64,000 nt of DNA, taken from contig MEHQ01001601.1 in the NCBI GenBank assembly GCA_008828725.1, positions 21,707 to 85,706 on the forward strand, read 5' to 3'. The notes under the pieces were generated by a model that did no database searches, was not told the origin of the DNA, and was given only the letters and a program-made list of their open reading frames with translations. This stretch comes from Saccharina japonica (Eukaryota; Sar; Phaeophyceae; Laminariales; Laminariaceae). How positions within the stretch are numbered: position 1 is the first letter of the stretch; each line of letters starts with the position of its first letter. Position numbers and translations under genes: made by a program. Shown piece after piece: positions 10,109 through 20,405 of this stretch.

Positions 10109-10363
10109 TTAAGACGCGCAGTTGCACGTCTCAAAAAAAAAGAGGGGGTGATGTGGCAATTTTTTAATAGCGGCGCCTTTCGTAAACAAAATTAAAAAAA
10201 GGAAAAAAACTCGATTTATTTTCCCGGCGTTTTTGACGCGGGTGGCTGTAGCTTCAACGATTTTCGCGTTTTCCCCCCCTTGAGGTGCCCTCAGCAACGC
10301 CGCCACCACGAGCGCTATAGTCGGATGCCCAGCGAGATAGTAACCGCAGTCAAAAGAAAACAT
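10109..10363 (-). CDS. Weak candidate: hypothetical 84-codon frame
   Basis: ATG at 10363 opens MFSFDCGYYLAGHPTIALVV, followed by a non-repetitive stretch (AALLRAPQGGENAKIVEATA) before a Phe/Lys-rich, probably non-coding end. The first 45 or so codons look protein-like, the rest does not, so a splice donor may lie inside. No domain is recognised. Random occurrence is a real alternative. Confidence 0.2.
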   Translation of the reverse strand: MFSFDCGYYLAGHPTIALVVAALLRAPQGGENAKIVEATATRVKNAGKINRVFFLFLILFTKGAAIKKLPHHPLFFFETCNCAS

Positions 10364-11028
10364 GGAGAGCTATCAATAATATAGTTCAACTCCGCTCAAC
10401 TCATCGGGGCTAATGAGATATCAAGCAAAGGGTGCAAGGACTCTTCTCCGTCGCTGCTGAAAGCAACACAATACGTGCATCGTACAAAAACTATATTAAT
10501 TTATCGATCTGGCAGTGTCCGCAGTGTCCCCGATGCCGAGCTATGAAGTCATAGAGCAAGTGTATATATTCCCTTTGATTCCCAGGTGCCTATTTTCTTC
10601 GTGTCATTCGACGCTCGTTCGGTCGCGGGGAGAGCGTTCTCACGACCGCAGCAGCAGCAACAGCAACAGCAGCAAGCAGCACTAGCAGCCTCAAGCTCGT
10701 TAGGTTGAAGGATTTTGTCGTCGTCGTGTGTGTTGGCCTAGTCTGTTTTGCTTGTACTTGTGCTCATTTCTACGTACGAGTAGTCGTATGATACCTCGAG
10801 TACTTGCCACACACCGCTCACGGGGGCACGCTTTTTAACTCTGGTGGTGTAATTGGCAAGCTCTTGTCATACTCGTCAGAGGCTGGCCCCATTTGGAGCT
10901 GCTTCGTGCACACTGCTACGGGCTGCGGGCGGGGCGGGCCTCGAGCAAAAAACGACAAGGACCGACGAACCTCTCATGATACCCCCTGTTCCCTTTTGGT
11001 TGGGTATCCAGTCGTATGAAAACCTACT
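10364..11028. other. Non-coding stretch
   Basis: A short CAG/CAA cluster lies at about 10649-10680. No supported exon or other feature. Confidence 0.4.
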
Positions 11029-11301
11029 TTAATCAAATGAAACCACTGCGACACGAAATCGACGGCGAGTAAAAAAATGCGACACATTTCCGACGGGCGG
11101 GCGCCGACAATAAACAACTACCTCTCCAGGTCCCCTTCCCCTAGATAGTACCGCCTCATTACACACAAGTTCAAGGTCAACCAGAGGTTGCCCATTCCGT
11201 TCCGTGAAGACCCGAGACACCAACCCACCTCGGTGTGTCCTCCACACCACGACCACATAAGAGAGAACCTGCCAGGGGCTCCGCCCCACACTTGGCTTCA
11301 T
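11029..11301 (-). CDS. Candidate coding frame, unknown protein
   Basis: A 90-codon frame from ATG at 11301 to TAA. The middle (about residues 26-60) reads GLVSRVFTERNGQPLVDLEL and then VCNEAVLSRGRGPGE. It is free of low complexity and has alternating hydrophobic and charged residues typical of beta-rich domains. GGA GAG before GTAGTT (about residue 60) could be a splice donor, so the true exon may be shorter. I do not assign a family. A weak resemblance to hot-dog or other beta-strand folds is impression only. Confidence 0.3.
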   Translation of the reverse strand: MKPSVGRSPWQVLSYVVVVWRTHRGGLVSRVFTERNGQPLVDLELVCNEAVLSRGRGPGEVVVYCRRPPVGNVSHFFTRRRFRVAVVSFD

Positions 11302-12529
11302 TGTTTATGCGTTCGAGAGGCATTTCGTGTCTCTAAATCACGATGAGATTCGATATATAATACGTACCTGGTACAGTTTTTCATTGAATTTCCTTTCCTT
11401 TCCTTTCCTACGTACTGCCTGTATCTGTTTAAAAAAAAAAAATGTTTCCCCGTGTTTTTATCATAAATGTTCACGCGCGCAGAGCGCAGAGTGCAACTTA
11501 TATAGAGGACTGGAGACGGAAGGAAAGACCTTACCATTTTTATAGAATATTTACGGCACTCTCTACTCCCGGTACTCTCCGAGTACTCTCGTACCCTTCG
11601 AGTACTCCCCGAGTAATCTTCGAGTATTAATCATAACCTGGTACTTGGTATCATGTACTGGTGTGGGAACTTGTCAATTACCGGTAATTGATGACCACAA
11701 AATGAAAATTAAAAAAAATACTCACCGAATGTCAACTATCTTTATTTTTACATGATCCAGAAATGTTTCGGAAATGTTTCAGAATTGCCTGAAATTGCCG
11801 GAAAAAAAATCGGAATTTGTCTGAAACTGCCAGAAACAAAAAGGAACTTATGTGAAGTGATGTTGCCAGAAATTATTGTTAGAAATTTGACAATTTCCTT
11901 TTTTTTCATGCGTCGTCCACACACACACAGCTGTGTGTGTACACCAGTATCAAGTACCACAGGTATGCCTGGTATGATATTTTGTGTTGTGTGCTGTGGG
12001 TTGTGTGTGTTTTCACATTAAACGCTTATTTCGTTCCTTTTTACCAGTGATGAGGAGATTGGGATTTAGTCGCCCTGAAAATAGTGCAATATTTTGGAAA
12101 AACTCGAGATTGGATTGCCGGTTATGGCGGCCGATCTTTCAATCTAGATTTTCGAATTGAAGATTGGTCAACTCAATCTTTCAATCTCAAGTATTTTGAA
12201 TGCCGGGCAAATAACGCCTTATCATATCACTGGAAACCCTATTAAAAAACGCATCCCCACGCTCTACGAACACCCCGCTATTATAATAGCACACCCCACA
12301 TAAACCAGCTGACGAACACACACAGCAATCAGAGGCAAACCTTAACCTTTTGCCGCCTCCTGTACAGCAGCAGTATTTTAGGCTCATGAATAAGAAATAA
12401 CCCAAAAAGAAAATAATCCTCACTTTTTTGGACGACGTTAAGGAAACGGGATTTAGAAACCGTGCTCAGCGGCGCAGCAGTGGACGAAGCTTCATAGTGA
12501 ATCTTCCTAAGGTAGCTATTTAGGCACTC
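11302..12529. other. Non-coding stretch with short degenerate repeats
   Basis: CCTTT repeats (11392-11410), GAGTACTC units (11577-11625) and CAGAAATG/GGAAATG variants (11757-11880). No supported exon. Confidence 0.45.
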
Positions 12530-12700
12530 CGATTGGCTACGGGTATATTATACGCGGCTCAATCAACTTGGAGTCTCTCCCGGCCACAGCATCCCGAGTC
12601 AACGTATAGAGTATTTCCAAGCTCAGCATCCACGCCGGCCGAAGTCAACCTAGAGTCTTACCAAGCACAGCATCCAAGCACTGACCACTGGTCGTTTAGG
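12530..12700. repeat. Imperfect repeat of roughly 45 bp
   Basis: Three units share AGTCAACNTAGAGTNTTNCC- and CACAGCATCC-type sequence. A 115-codon frame across it is probably a by-product. Confidence 0.5.
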
Positions 12701-13546
12701 GATAGGGTTCGGGTCGGAGGGTCGGCTTCAGGCGCCAAGCCCAAACCTCCGTGTGAAATATTCTTCGCTATCAAAGTGTGTCCACCCCTCCAGCGGGAGT
12801 CGAGTGCTACACCGAACTTCTACGTACCGGTATACAACAGTAGTAGCCTACGTCGTATGCTCAAGCTTGTCCCAGGATAGGTACGAGTGTCGACTTAAGC
12901 TTCTAATCTGAAGGCTTGCTCAGAGTATATACTCGTAGATACGAAGTATGTGATTCTTTTTGGCGGGCCCCATACTGCTGCAAACAAACCTGGTATACCT
13001 TGTATACCACACGCCGGCACACATCCACACTCCTCTCCTCGTCGGGCATGGTGGAACACCCAAAGGTTTCTTGAGGCGGCTGATGCTCTGCTGTGCTTTT
13101 GAGGGAAGTGGGAAGCTGTGTGCAGCAGTGATATTCAAGCCTACGTACGTACATACATATACATTGCATGGGGACATATGAAACCCGTAAGTACGCGCGA
13201 TCGAAGTATCACACTCAGCTACGTAGCAAAGATGAGGTTCGACGAAATCCTCGAGATCTCACAGCTGTTGTTGTTTTTTTTTTTTTTTAAATCTACACAC
13301 ATCAGATAAGGCATCATAACACATGCGATATTTAAGGTTTCAATGACGACTACGACGGGGACATCTTAGGAGCCATCCCCGTAATTTTGGCCTTGCGTCG
13401 TTTCGATTTCCCCCCCCGCCACATTGACCCTCTCCAGCAGACACCATCCAACCCGCACAGAGCAGCAGTGTGCAATGACAGCGAAGCCCGATCGTCGCAG
13501 GGTCTCTCGTGGTGAATAAGCCCTATCTCTACTTGTATACGAATAC
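12701..13546. other. Non-coding or unresolved stretch
   Basis: Includes a short motif, TTCGACGAAATCCTCGA then TCTCACAGCTG, followed by a T run (13236-13288), also found at 10030 and 48308. Otherwise nothing supported. Confidence 0.4.
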
Positions 13547-13805
13547 AAGGTTCCCCTTCGGGATTGTGGTTGACTTTAAATGCCGGGGGTGTCGCGAATT
13601 GACAAGGGAGACTTTGTATCATACCAGCTACGTACGTTCTCGTACGCAGCCACCGGGTAAAAACGAACGGCATATCTTATACATATATAAACTCTTGGAA
13701 GCTGAATAAAGCGAAGTACGAGCCACTGGGTAACGTAAGTAACCGGGCAAGCAACATCGACCAGCCCAAACCAGTTTATAGTTAAGTGATACGAAGTTTG
13801 AAACG
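13547..13805 (+). mobile_element. Dispersed repeat CD, intact copy
   Basis: Starts AAGGTTCCCCTTCGGGATTG, contains a B-box-like GACTTTAAATGCC (GACTTCAAATCCC in other copies), then TGTCGC, CAGCCACCGGGTAA and AAACTCTTGGAAGCT, and ends GACCAGCCCAAACCAGTTTA with TAGTTA. The same order of segments occurs at 55215-55320 plus 59669-59935, where it is split by the hAT-like element. Short pieces lie at 17606, 26846, 16607 and (minus) 61613. Non-coding; possibly a SINE-like retroposon. Confidence 0.65.
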
Positions 13806-14292
13806 AACAGATGCTTAAAACTATAACGCCAGATCCCATCGCTGCGGCTCTCGCAGCCCTGAAGACCGGCCACCAACCTTAACCCTGAATCTTCCAACCT
13901 ACAACCCTACTCTCGTGTAGCCCTAAAACCCCGACCCGAAATGCAAGGCCTGAAACCCGGGGATGACTCCTAAATGTCCCCGTACTCGTGATTTACACCT
14001 CGCCTACGTACACACGGAGTCGTGACTACTATTAATACTACTGTCTGTAGCAGTTTCTTACAGGGCTACATATTTTATATGAGTTGGGCTTACTTGACGG
14101 CTATTTGTAATTACCTCACGGCTACTAATATAATTACTGGTGCTGTTGGGTAGCGAAGGTGGTAGCGAAGTACCGTAGTGGACCCTCTGTAGTGCCGGTA
14201 CGCGCTATATAGCCGACAATACCGGTACTATATATACCGGCAACTGGCACTACCCCGAACATTGCCTCACTGGTTAACCCCAGGGCTTGTCA
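13806..14292. other. Non-coding stretch
   Basis: No supported exon. A patch of CCCTAA/ACCCT-like words occurs at 13875-13940. Confidence 0.4.
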
Positions 14293-14525
14293 TAGGCTGA
14301 CGCTGATGGGTCGGCCCGGCCCATCAATTTTTTATATGATGGGCGGCGGCCCGGCTCGGCCCGTCAAATCTTCCGAGGATGGGCCGCTGCCCGGCCCGGC
14401 CCGTCCCATCAAATTTCGAGAGGAGGGGTCGCGGCCCGCCCCGCCCCGTCCCGTCCCGGCCCGGCCCGGCTCATATTTTTTTTCAACAGTTTCGGCCCGG
14501 CCCGGCTCAGACAAGCGGGCCCATC
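14293..14525. repeat. GGCCC/CCCGG-rich degenerate repeat
   Basis: Repeated CCCGGCCCGGCCC words with CATCAAATTTCGAGAGG-type spacers. Confidence 0.75.
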
Positions 14526-14708
14526 ACAAGCCCTGGTTAATCCCATCTGTCTGTTCCAAGCAATTTCAGCGGCACTACTACTAGTGCGTATATATAGAGA
14601 GAGCGGGCAACCGGCACTATAGAGGGGCAACTACTATCAATACTGTAGAGAGCCCCATCGGGTTGTATATACTGCTGTCAGTTTCTGGGTGGCTTATTAG
14701 TAGTAGTA

Positions 14709-14815
14709 TTACGGGACGCGCATAGTAATCAGGACCAAATATGGTTAGTAAAAATACTGGAATGTGTAGGTTTTTGTGGAGGCGATGGGTCCTGATTACT
14801 ATGGTCCCCTGTATT
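14709..14815 (+). mobile_element. MITE family M1, copy 2
   Basis: TTACGGGACGCGCATAGTAA and TCAGGACC at the left; GGGTCCTGATTACTATGGTC and CCCTGTA at the right. The inner TIRs pair over about 15 bp (TAGTAATCAGGACC). Confidence 0.75.
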
Positions 14816-15044
14816 AATACTGCTAATAGTAATAGTAGTAATAGTATAGACCTCCCTTCTCAAGTGAGGACCCGTGTCTGTCTTGCGGTCAGAGGCTTAC
14901 CGCACCTTGGGCGGATCAGGTAATCGATTCCCACTCCATGATCCTATTCATAGATGTCTCTCTATATACAGGCAGAAATCTACGTAAGTACTCGTACGTA
15001 TTCCCGACCTTGTAATATCTACAGCCAGTACAGATCATTAATAC

Positions 15045-15245
15045 AGATCTATCATCCAGCAGCAGGTCACCTTGCCGACGGGTGGGACCCGTATAATCTG
15101 TGCGATCCTAGCGCATGTTTCTGGGTTGGATTTGTACTATGCACAGATCCTGCAACAATCGCTCACGGCGGCAGGTGAGGAACGAGATGATCTAGATAAT
15201 CTATCTATAGATGATCTATCTGTCGATGATCTGTCCGGGGTGTGC
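15045..15245 (+). repeat. Dispersed repeat E, copy 1
   Basis: Shares CAGCAGGTCACC, GGTGGGACCCGTATAATCTG, TGGGTTGGATTTGTACTATG and AGATCCTGCA with the copies at 16020, 19905 and 28681. It ends in GATGATCTATC-type words. Confidence 0.65.
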
Positions 15246-15272
15246 ATATATTTGTATTTACAGTACATGGAC

Positions 15273-15980
15273 TGCACCTCTTATCTGCAGTCCACACGCT
15301 ATTCCGCTAACCCGAACCCGAACCCCACCCTTATACTTAACTGCACCTAATTGAGCGGGAGCAGGGTGCCGAATGAGATCTGGTCCGGGTGGGATAAGGG
15401 TAGAGTTGTTGACCAATCAAAACTGGAGGTGTATCGCAGTCTATTGTGGCACCCCATTTCACCCCGTACAACACTGAAGCGCCCATAATAGAGTGTGGAC
15501 TGCACTTAATTGCTTGCAAATCCATACCTGGTAGGTTGCAAATAGGCGCCGTCCCCCGACGGCGCCCATTTACAACCTATCATATGGTCTCCAGAACTTC
15601 AGTACATATAATATCATACCTGGTATAGAACGAACGCTCTACGCAGCTTGCAAAGTTGATTATTCAATCAGTCGAATTCACAGCTGACGTACTTGTATAC
15701 TTCAGTATATAATAATTTTATTAAGTCCACACCCTATAACTGTTGTGTTTTTGTGTTGCAGGGTTGAAACGGTTGGAACGGGGTGCTCGATATAAACCAC
15801 TCCTCCTTTCTGATTGGTCAACGCATCTGACCTCATCTGACCTCATCCCGCCCCGACCGGGTCCCATTTGGCACCCTGCTCCCACTTAAGTACATATAGG
15901 CGCAGTTAAGTATAGGGTTGGGGTTAGGACATAGGGTTAAGGTTGGCGGGATAGCGTGTGGACTGCAGTTAAGAGCTGCA
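15273..15980. mobile_element. 708-bp fold-back DNA element
   Basis: Imperfect inverted arms of roughly 190 bp run from both ends: TGCACCTCTTATCTGCAGTC then CACACGCTAT on the left; ATAGCGTGTGGACTGCAGTT then AAGAGCTGCA on the right. Further paired blocks are CTTATACTTAACTGC, GGGAGCAGGGTGCC and TTGACCAATCA. A second inner pair is at 15493-15512 and 15718-15735, and a near-perfect central hairpin at 15531-15580 contains GGCGCCGTC/GACGGCGCC. There is no coding frame. It lies between two copies of repeat E, with CATGG on both flanks (15266 and 15984). This is a non-autonomous inverted-repeat transposon by structure; the superfamily is not assignable. Confidence 0.75.
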
Positions 15981-16019
15981 ACCCATGGTCTGTAAATAGT
16001 TCACAGATCGGACAGATCA

Positions 16020-16370
16020 GATCATATTCCCAGCTGACGATCTAGATCTTTCAGGGCAGATACATTCCTGATCTATGCGATCTGAATGATCTGTATGATT
16101 TGTACGATCTGTATGATCTGTATGTTCTGAATGATCTCTATGAACTCTATGATCTCTATGATTTGTATGATCTAGCCCATGTTGCCGGATGGGAGCCATC
16201 TAATCTACCTATGGAATGATACAGACATACATGTTTTCCCGGGTTAGATCTGTACTACACAGATCCTGCACAACCCCTCACCGGGAGGAACTATCTAATA
16301 GTAGATGATCTACTGTAGACAGATATATAGATAGATAGATCATGACCTGTCGGAGGTTTGAAATAGTTGC
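16020..16370 (+). repeat. Dispersed repeat E, copy 2, with GATCTGTAT array
   Basis: Degenerate ATGATCTGTATGATCTGTAT repeats (16075-16175), then CATGTTGCCGGATGG, GGGTTAGATCTGTACTACAC, AGATCCTGCACAACCCCTCA and GATAGATCATGACCTGTCGG. Confidence 0.65.
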
Positions 16371-17163
16371 TCTCCGAGATACGTATATATATGCAAATAC
16401 ACACATACACACCCCTGGTTTTGGAAAAAAAAAATAGACCTCGTCAAGTTTATCCGAGGGGGGTGTGTGATATTGATTACAGTATACGGTATATACTCGT
16501 ACATATTAAAAACATTAAACTCGTATATACGAGTAACGAGTACATATATATCATATACCTATAACGTAAAAAAGTATCCTGGGTCCTGGGCAACTATTAA
16601 TATTAATAACACCGACCAGCCCAAAAGAGTTTATAGTTGTTAACCGTTCCATCATAGTTGCAGATATTTCTTTATACTATTTATAGCATGCACGAGCTCC
16701 TACAAGAATAGTGTTGACTCTTTAAAATGTGGGTGCGCTTCTGAAGGGGTCGCCCTCTGGCAGCTGCGGGGTGTAAATTACGGTATGTAACAAAATTACC
16801 GGGTGATTACACCTAGGTAATTACCCGGTAATTAACTGGTAACTACCCGAGCGGGGCGATAGCGGAAATAAAGATGAAAAAAATCCGCTGTTTGTCTACT
16901 ATTGTAGGCTACGTACGTACGAATGATATCGTATGTTAATGTAACAATGTGACCGTATTAAAGAAAACACACACAAGTGACGTCATACCTGGTACCAGGT
17001 ATGTATTATTCAAGCCCATATTTTAGTCGTCCGCTTTTCTTTTTCCACCGTCCGACGCGCTTTAGGGCAACGCGCCACCTTTCAACGAACTCCCGACTCG
17101 CTGCGACTGCGTATACACGTACGTACTACAGTAGTATGTATGTTGTCTTGAGCCTAGGCATGG
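16371..17163. other. Non-coding stretch
   Basis: A tail fragment of repeat CD lies at 16607-16640 (CACCGACCAGCCC, GTTTATAGTT) and degenerate TTACCCGG words at 16770-16855. No exon. Confidence 0.45.
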
Positions 17164-17216
17164 GATTACGTACAGGGTTAGGGATAGGGTTAGGGTATAG
17201 GGCTTAGGGCTAGGAT
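17164..17216. repeat. Degenerate telomere-like GGGTTAGGG stretch
   Basis: GGGTTAGGGATAGGGTTAGG and following TAGGGC words, about 50 bp, lying 28 bp before the left long direct repeat. Confidence 0.55.
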
Positions 17217-17930
17217 GAAGTGTACACCAGGTTCCCGAGGTACTGCTTGCTGCATTGTATACCAGCATACTACCAAGTAACTGTTCGGTTGGAAAACCCA
17301 AACGTGATAGCGTCACCTGTCAAGAATATACGAAAATTTGAAAACATGAAGATATACTATTAATATTAATATTGATATGTCATACTTCGAAGTACCATAT
17401 AATGTGTACATACGAAATTCGACGCGAGTCGACGAGGGAAGAAAGTGCTGAAAGCTTCTCGCGATAAAAATGCAAGGCACGTACCGTAGGAGAAGAGCCT
17501 ACTTAGTGACCCCGGACCTGAGTTACGACTAACAAAGAGGGAGAGAGAAAAGAAGGGCGAAGATAACAAATTGTAATTGTATGGAAAAAAAAACACAAAA
17601 AAATACAAGGTTTCCCTTCGGGATGTTGGTCACTTGAAGTCCCGGGGGTGTCGCAAGTTGACAAGGGATTGCACAATCTTCGAAGTTTTCTTTTGGGAGC
17701 AACATGTGGCATACATGGGCTGCTGTTTTTTTTTTTTTTTTTTTCCAAAGGAAATACACGTACTGCTGTATATTGTATATAGTAGCGAGAGAGCGAGAGC
17801 CATTCCTAGCGAAAAACATATCCCGATGTCATGTGAGGCACATTAGTGGGGTCACGGTGGTAATAAACTTTATTTAGGACCTGGCGCTGCTGGATGCAGA
17901 CGTATCTGATGAAGTAGTGGTGTACCCATT

Positions 17931-18027
17931 TTAACCCTTTCAGAACTGGAGTCCCGTTTTGGGGACAAATTACTTATAATTAGAGTGGATTGTCCCCAAA
18001 ACGGGACTGCAGTCCTAAAAGGGTTAA
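17931..18027. mobile_element. piggyBac-type MITE (TTAA-flanked), left copy
   Basis: TTAACCCTTT at the left and AAAGGGTTAA at the right. Inner arms AGTCCCGTTTTGGGGACAA and TTGTCCCCAAAACGGGACT pair perfectly. TTAA at both ends and TIRs starting CCC are the signature of the piggyBac superfamily. Length is 97 bp including TTAA; no coding. Confidence 0.75.
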
Positions 18028-19740
18028 TAAGACCATCCGGTCCGGTTTAAGGTCATAGTAGAGGTAAGACCAAGGTAAATCGGCTTGTCACGGGGAAATA
18101 TCCAGTGCAAAACCATCCGGTTTAAGGCCATAGTAGAAATAAGACCACGTAAATCGGCTTGTCACGTAGGAAATACCCATTTTAAGACCATCCGGTTCAA
18201 GGCCATAGTAGAGATAAGACCAAGTAAATCGGCTTGTCACGGGAAAATGCCCATTTCATACCATCCGGTTTGAGGCCATATTAGAGATAAGACCAAGGTA
18301 AATCAGCTTGTCACAGGAAAATACCCTTTTCAAGACCACCCGGTTTAAGGCCATAGTAGAGATGAGACCAGGTAAATCGGCTTGTCACGGGGAAATACCC
18401 ATTTTAAGACCATCCGGTTTAAGGTCATAGTAAAGATTAGACCACGCAGGTTTAAGGCCATAGTAGATATAAGACCAAGGTAACTCGGCTTGTCACGGGG
18501 AAGTACCCATTTTAAGACCATCCGGTCTAAGGCAGTAGATATAAGACCAGGTAAATCGGCTTGTCACGGGGAAATACCCATTTTAAGACCATCCGGTTTA
18601 AGGCTATAGTAGATATAAGACCACGTAAATCGGCTTGTCACGGGGAAATACCAATTTCAAGAATATCCGGTTTAAGGCCATTGTAGATATAAGACCACGT
18701 AAATCGGCTCGTCACGGGGAAATACCCATTTTAAGACCAACCGGTTTAAGGCCATTGTAGAGATAAGACCAAGGTAAATCGGCTTGTCACGGGGAAATAC
18801 CCATTTTAAGACTATTCGGTTTAAGACCATAGTAGATATATGACCACGTAAATCGGCTTGTCACGGGGAAATATCCATTTTAAGACCAACCGGTTTAAGA
18901 CCATAGTAGATATAAGACCACGTAAATCGGCTTGTCACGGGGAAATATCATTTTTAAGACCAACCGGTTTAAGACCATAGTATATAGAGCTAAGACCAAG
19001 GTAAACCGGCTTGTCACGGGCAAATACCCATTTTAAGACCAACCGGTTTAAGACCATAGTATATAGAGCTAAGACCAAGGTACATCGGCTTGTCACGGGC
19101 AAATAACCACTTTAAAATCATCCGGTTTAAGGCCATAGTAGAGATAAGACCAAGGTAAACCGGCTTGTCACGGGGAGAAAAAACTACTTGGAGTTAGTAT
19201 GGTCAGTAGAAAAAGACAAGACCATTCGAGTAGAGATAATACCACGTTTTGAAGCATGTCACGAGGTGGAATACCCATTTTAAGACTATTCTTTAAGACC
19301 ATAGTAGATATATGACCACGTAAATCGGCTTGTCACGGGGAAATATCCATTTTAAGACCAACCGGTTTAAGACCATAGTAGATATAAGACCACGTAAATC
19401 GGCTTGTCACGGGGAAATATCATTTTTAAGACCAACCGGTTTAAGACCATAGTATATAGAGCTAAGACCAAGGTAAACCGGCTTGTCACGGGCAAATACC
19501 CATTTTAAGACCAACCGGTTTAAGACCATAGTATATAGAGCTAAGACCAAGGTACATCGGCTTGTCACGGGCAAATAACCACTTTAAAATCATCCGGTTT
19601 AAGGCCATAGTAGAGATAAGACCAAGGTAAACCGGCTTGTCACGGGGAGAAAAAACTACTTGGAGTTAGTATGGTCAGTAGAAAAAGACAAGACCATTCG
19701 AGTAGAGATAATACCACGTTTTGAAGCATGTCACGAGGTG
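18028..19740 (+). repeat. 74-bp satellite array, left
   Basis: About 20 units with consensus words AAGACCATCCGGTTTAAGGC, CATAGTAGAGATAAGACCA, GTAAATCGGCTTGTCACGGG and GAAATACCCATTTT. Divergence is 5-15%, and higher-order repetition is visible from 18805 onward. Confidence 0.95.
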
Positions 19741-19904
19741 GCCTTAAAATGGGTGCTATATACAAGTAGCAGTACCGTTATGCAACTGCCGGCAACTGCT
19801 GCTGTGTTATGTTTCGGTATATATGTGGCGTATAAGTTACTAAAGCAGCAGTGCGTACCCACCAGGAGTAACTGCTTTCGTCGATGTTGTTCTGGTTTGT
19901 TGTA

Positions 19905-20200
19905 GCTCATGTTAATGGGTGGTAGCAACATAATCTGCACGATCTGTATGATCTGTATGATCTGTATGATCTGTATGATCTACCTCATGTTGCCGGGTGG
20001 TATCCATATAATGTGCATGATCTTAAGTTCATGTTGCCTGGGTTGGATCTGTACTATATACGTATGCAAGATCCTGCACACCCTCTCACAACGGCAGCAG
20101 GTCAGGAACTAGATGATTTACTGCGGACAGATAGATCGATAGATCATGATCTGTTGGAGGTGTTTGATATTGAAGGAACTAGATGATTTACTGCGGACAG
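19905..20200 (+). repeat. Dispersed repeat E, copy 3 (inside left direct repeat)
   Basis: Four ATCTGTATG units, CATGTTGCCGGGTGG, GGGTTGGATCTGTACTATAT, CAAGATCCTGCACACCCTCT and an ACTAGATGATTTACTGCGGA tandem pair. Confidence 0.75.
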
Positions 20201-20305
20201 CTCTATTAGGAGTAGGAACGGTGCTCCGTCTCGAAAGGGATGCGTGGTCAATGGTCAAATGACTAAAGCAAGCAACAAATGAGTACCCCCCCCCCCCCCC
20301 CCCCC
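20200..20305 (+). mobile_element. Family B poly(C)-tailed repeat, copy
   Basis: CTCTATTAGGAGTAGGAACG, GTGCTCCGTCTCGAAAGGGA, TGCGTGGTCAATGGTCAAAT and GCAAGCAACAAATGAGTAC, then C22. It sits exactly between the end of the left direct repeat and the first base of the YR element body. Confidence 0.85.
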
Positions 20306-20405
20306 AGCCGACTGGCCGGGGCCCTAACACACGCAGTCTCGGACGACCGAGACCCCCAATGGTAGAAAACCATTGACATACCCCAACCCCGAGGTCGCGT
20401 CGATA

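Larger units (their letters stand above)
17244..20200 (+). repeat. Long direct repeat, left copy (2.96 kb)
   Basis: It begins TGCTTGCTGCATTGTATACC at 17244 and matches the right copy starting at 26500, almost base for base, to GATTTACTGCGGACAG (20200). It contains a piece of repeat CD, a TTAA-flanked MITE, a 74-bp satellite and repeat E. It is about 470 bp longer than the right copy because one block of the satellite plus a spacer (about 18805-19257) is repeated at 19278-19730. With the right copy it brackets the YR retrotransposon. Either LTR-like/split direct repeats or a tandem segmental duplication would give this picture. Confidence 0.85.

Noticed and set aside
18028-19740. CRISPR-like array
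   Set aside because: The whole 74-bp unit is repeated with uniform divergence and no unique spacers, so it is a satellite in a eukaryotic genome.
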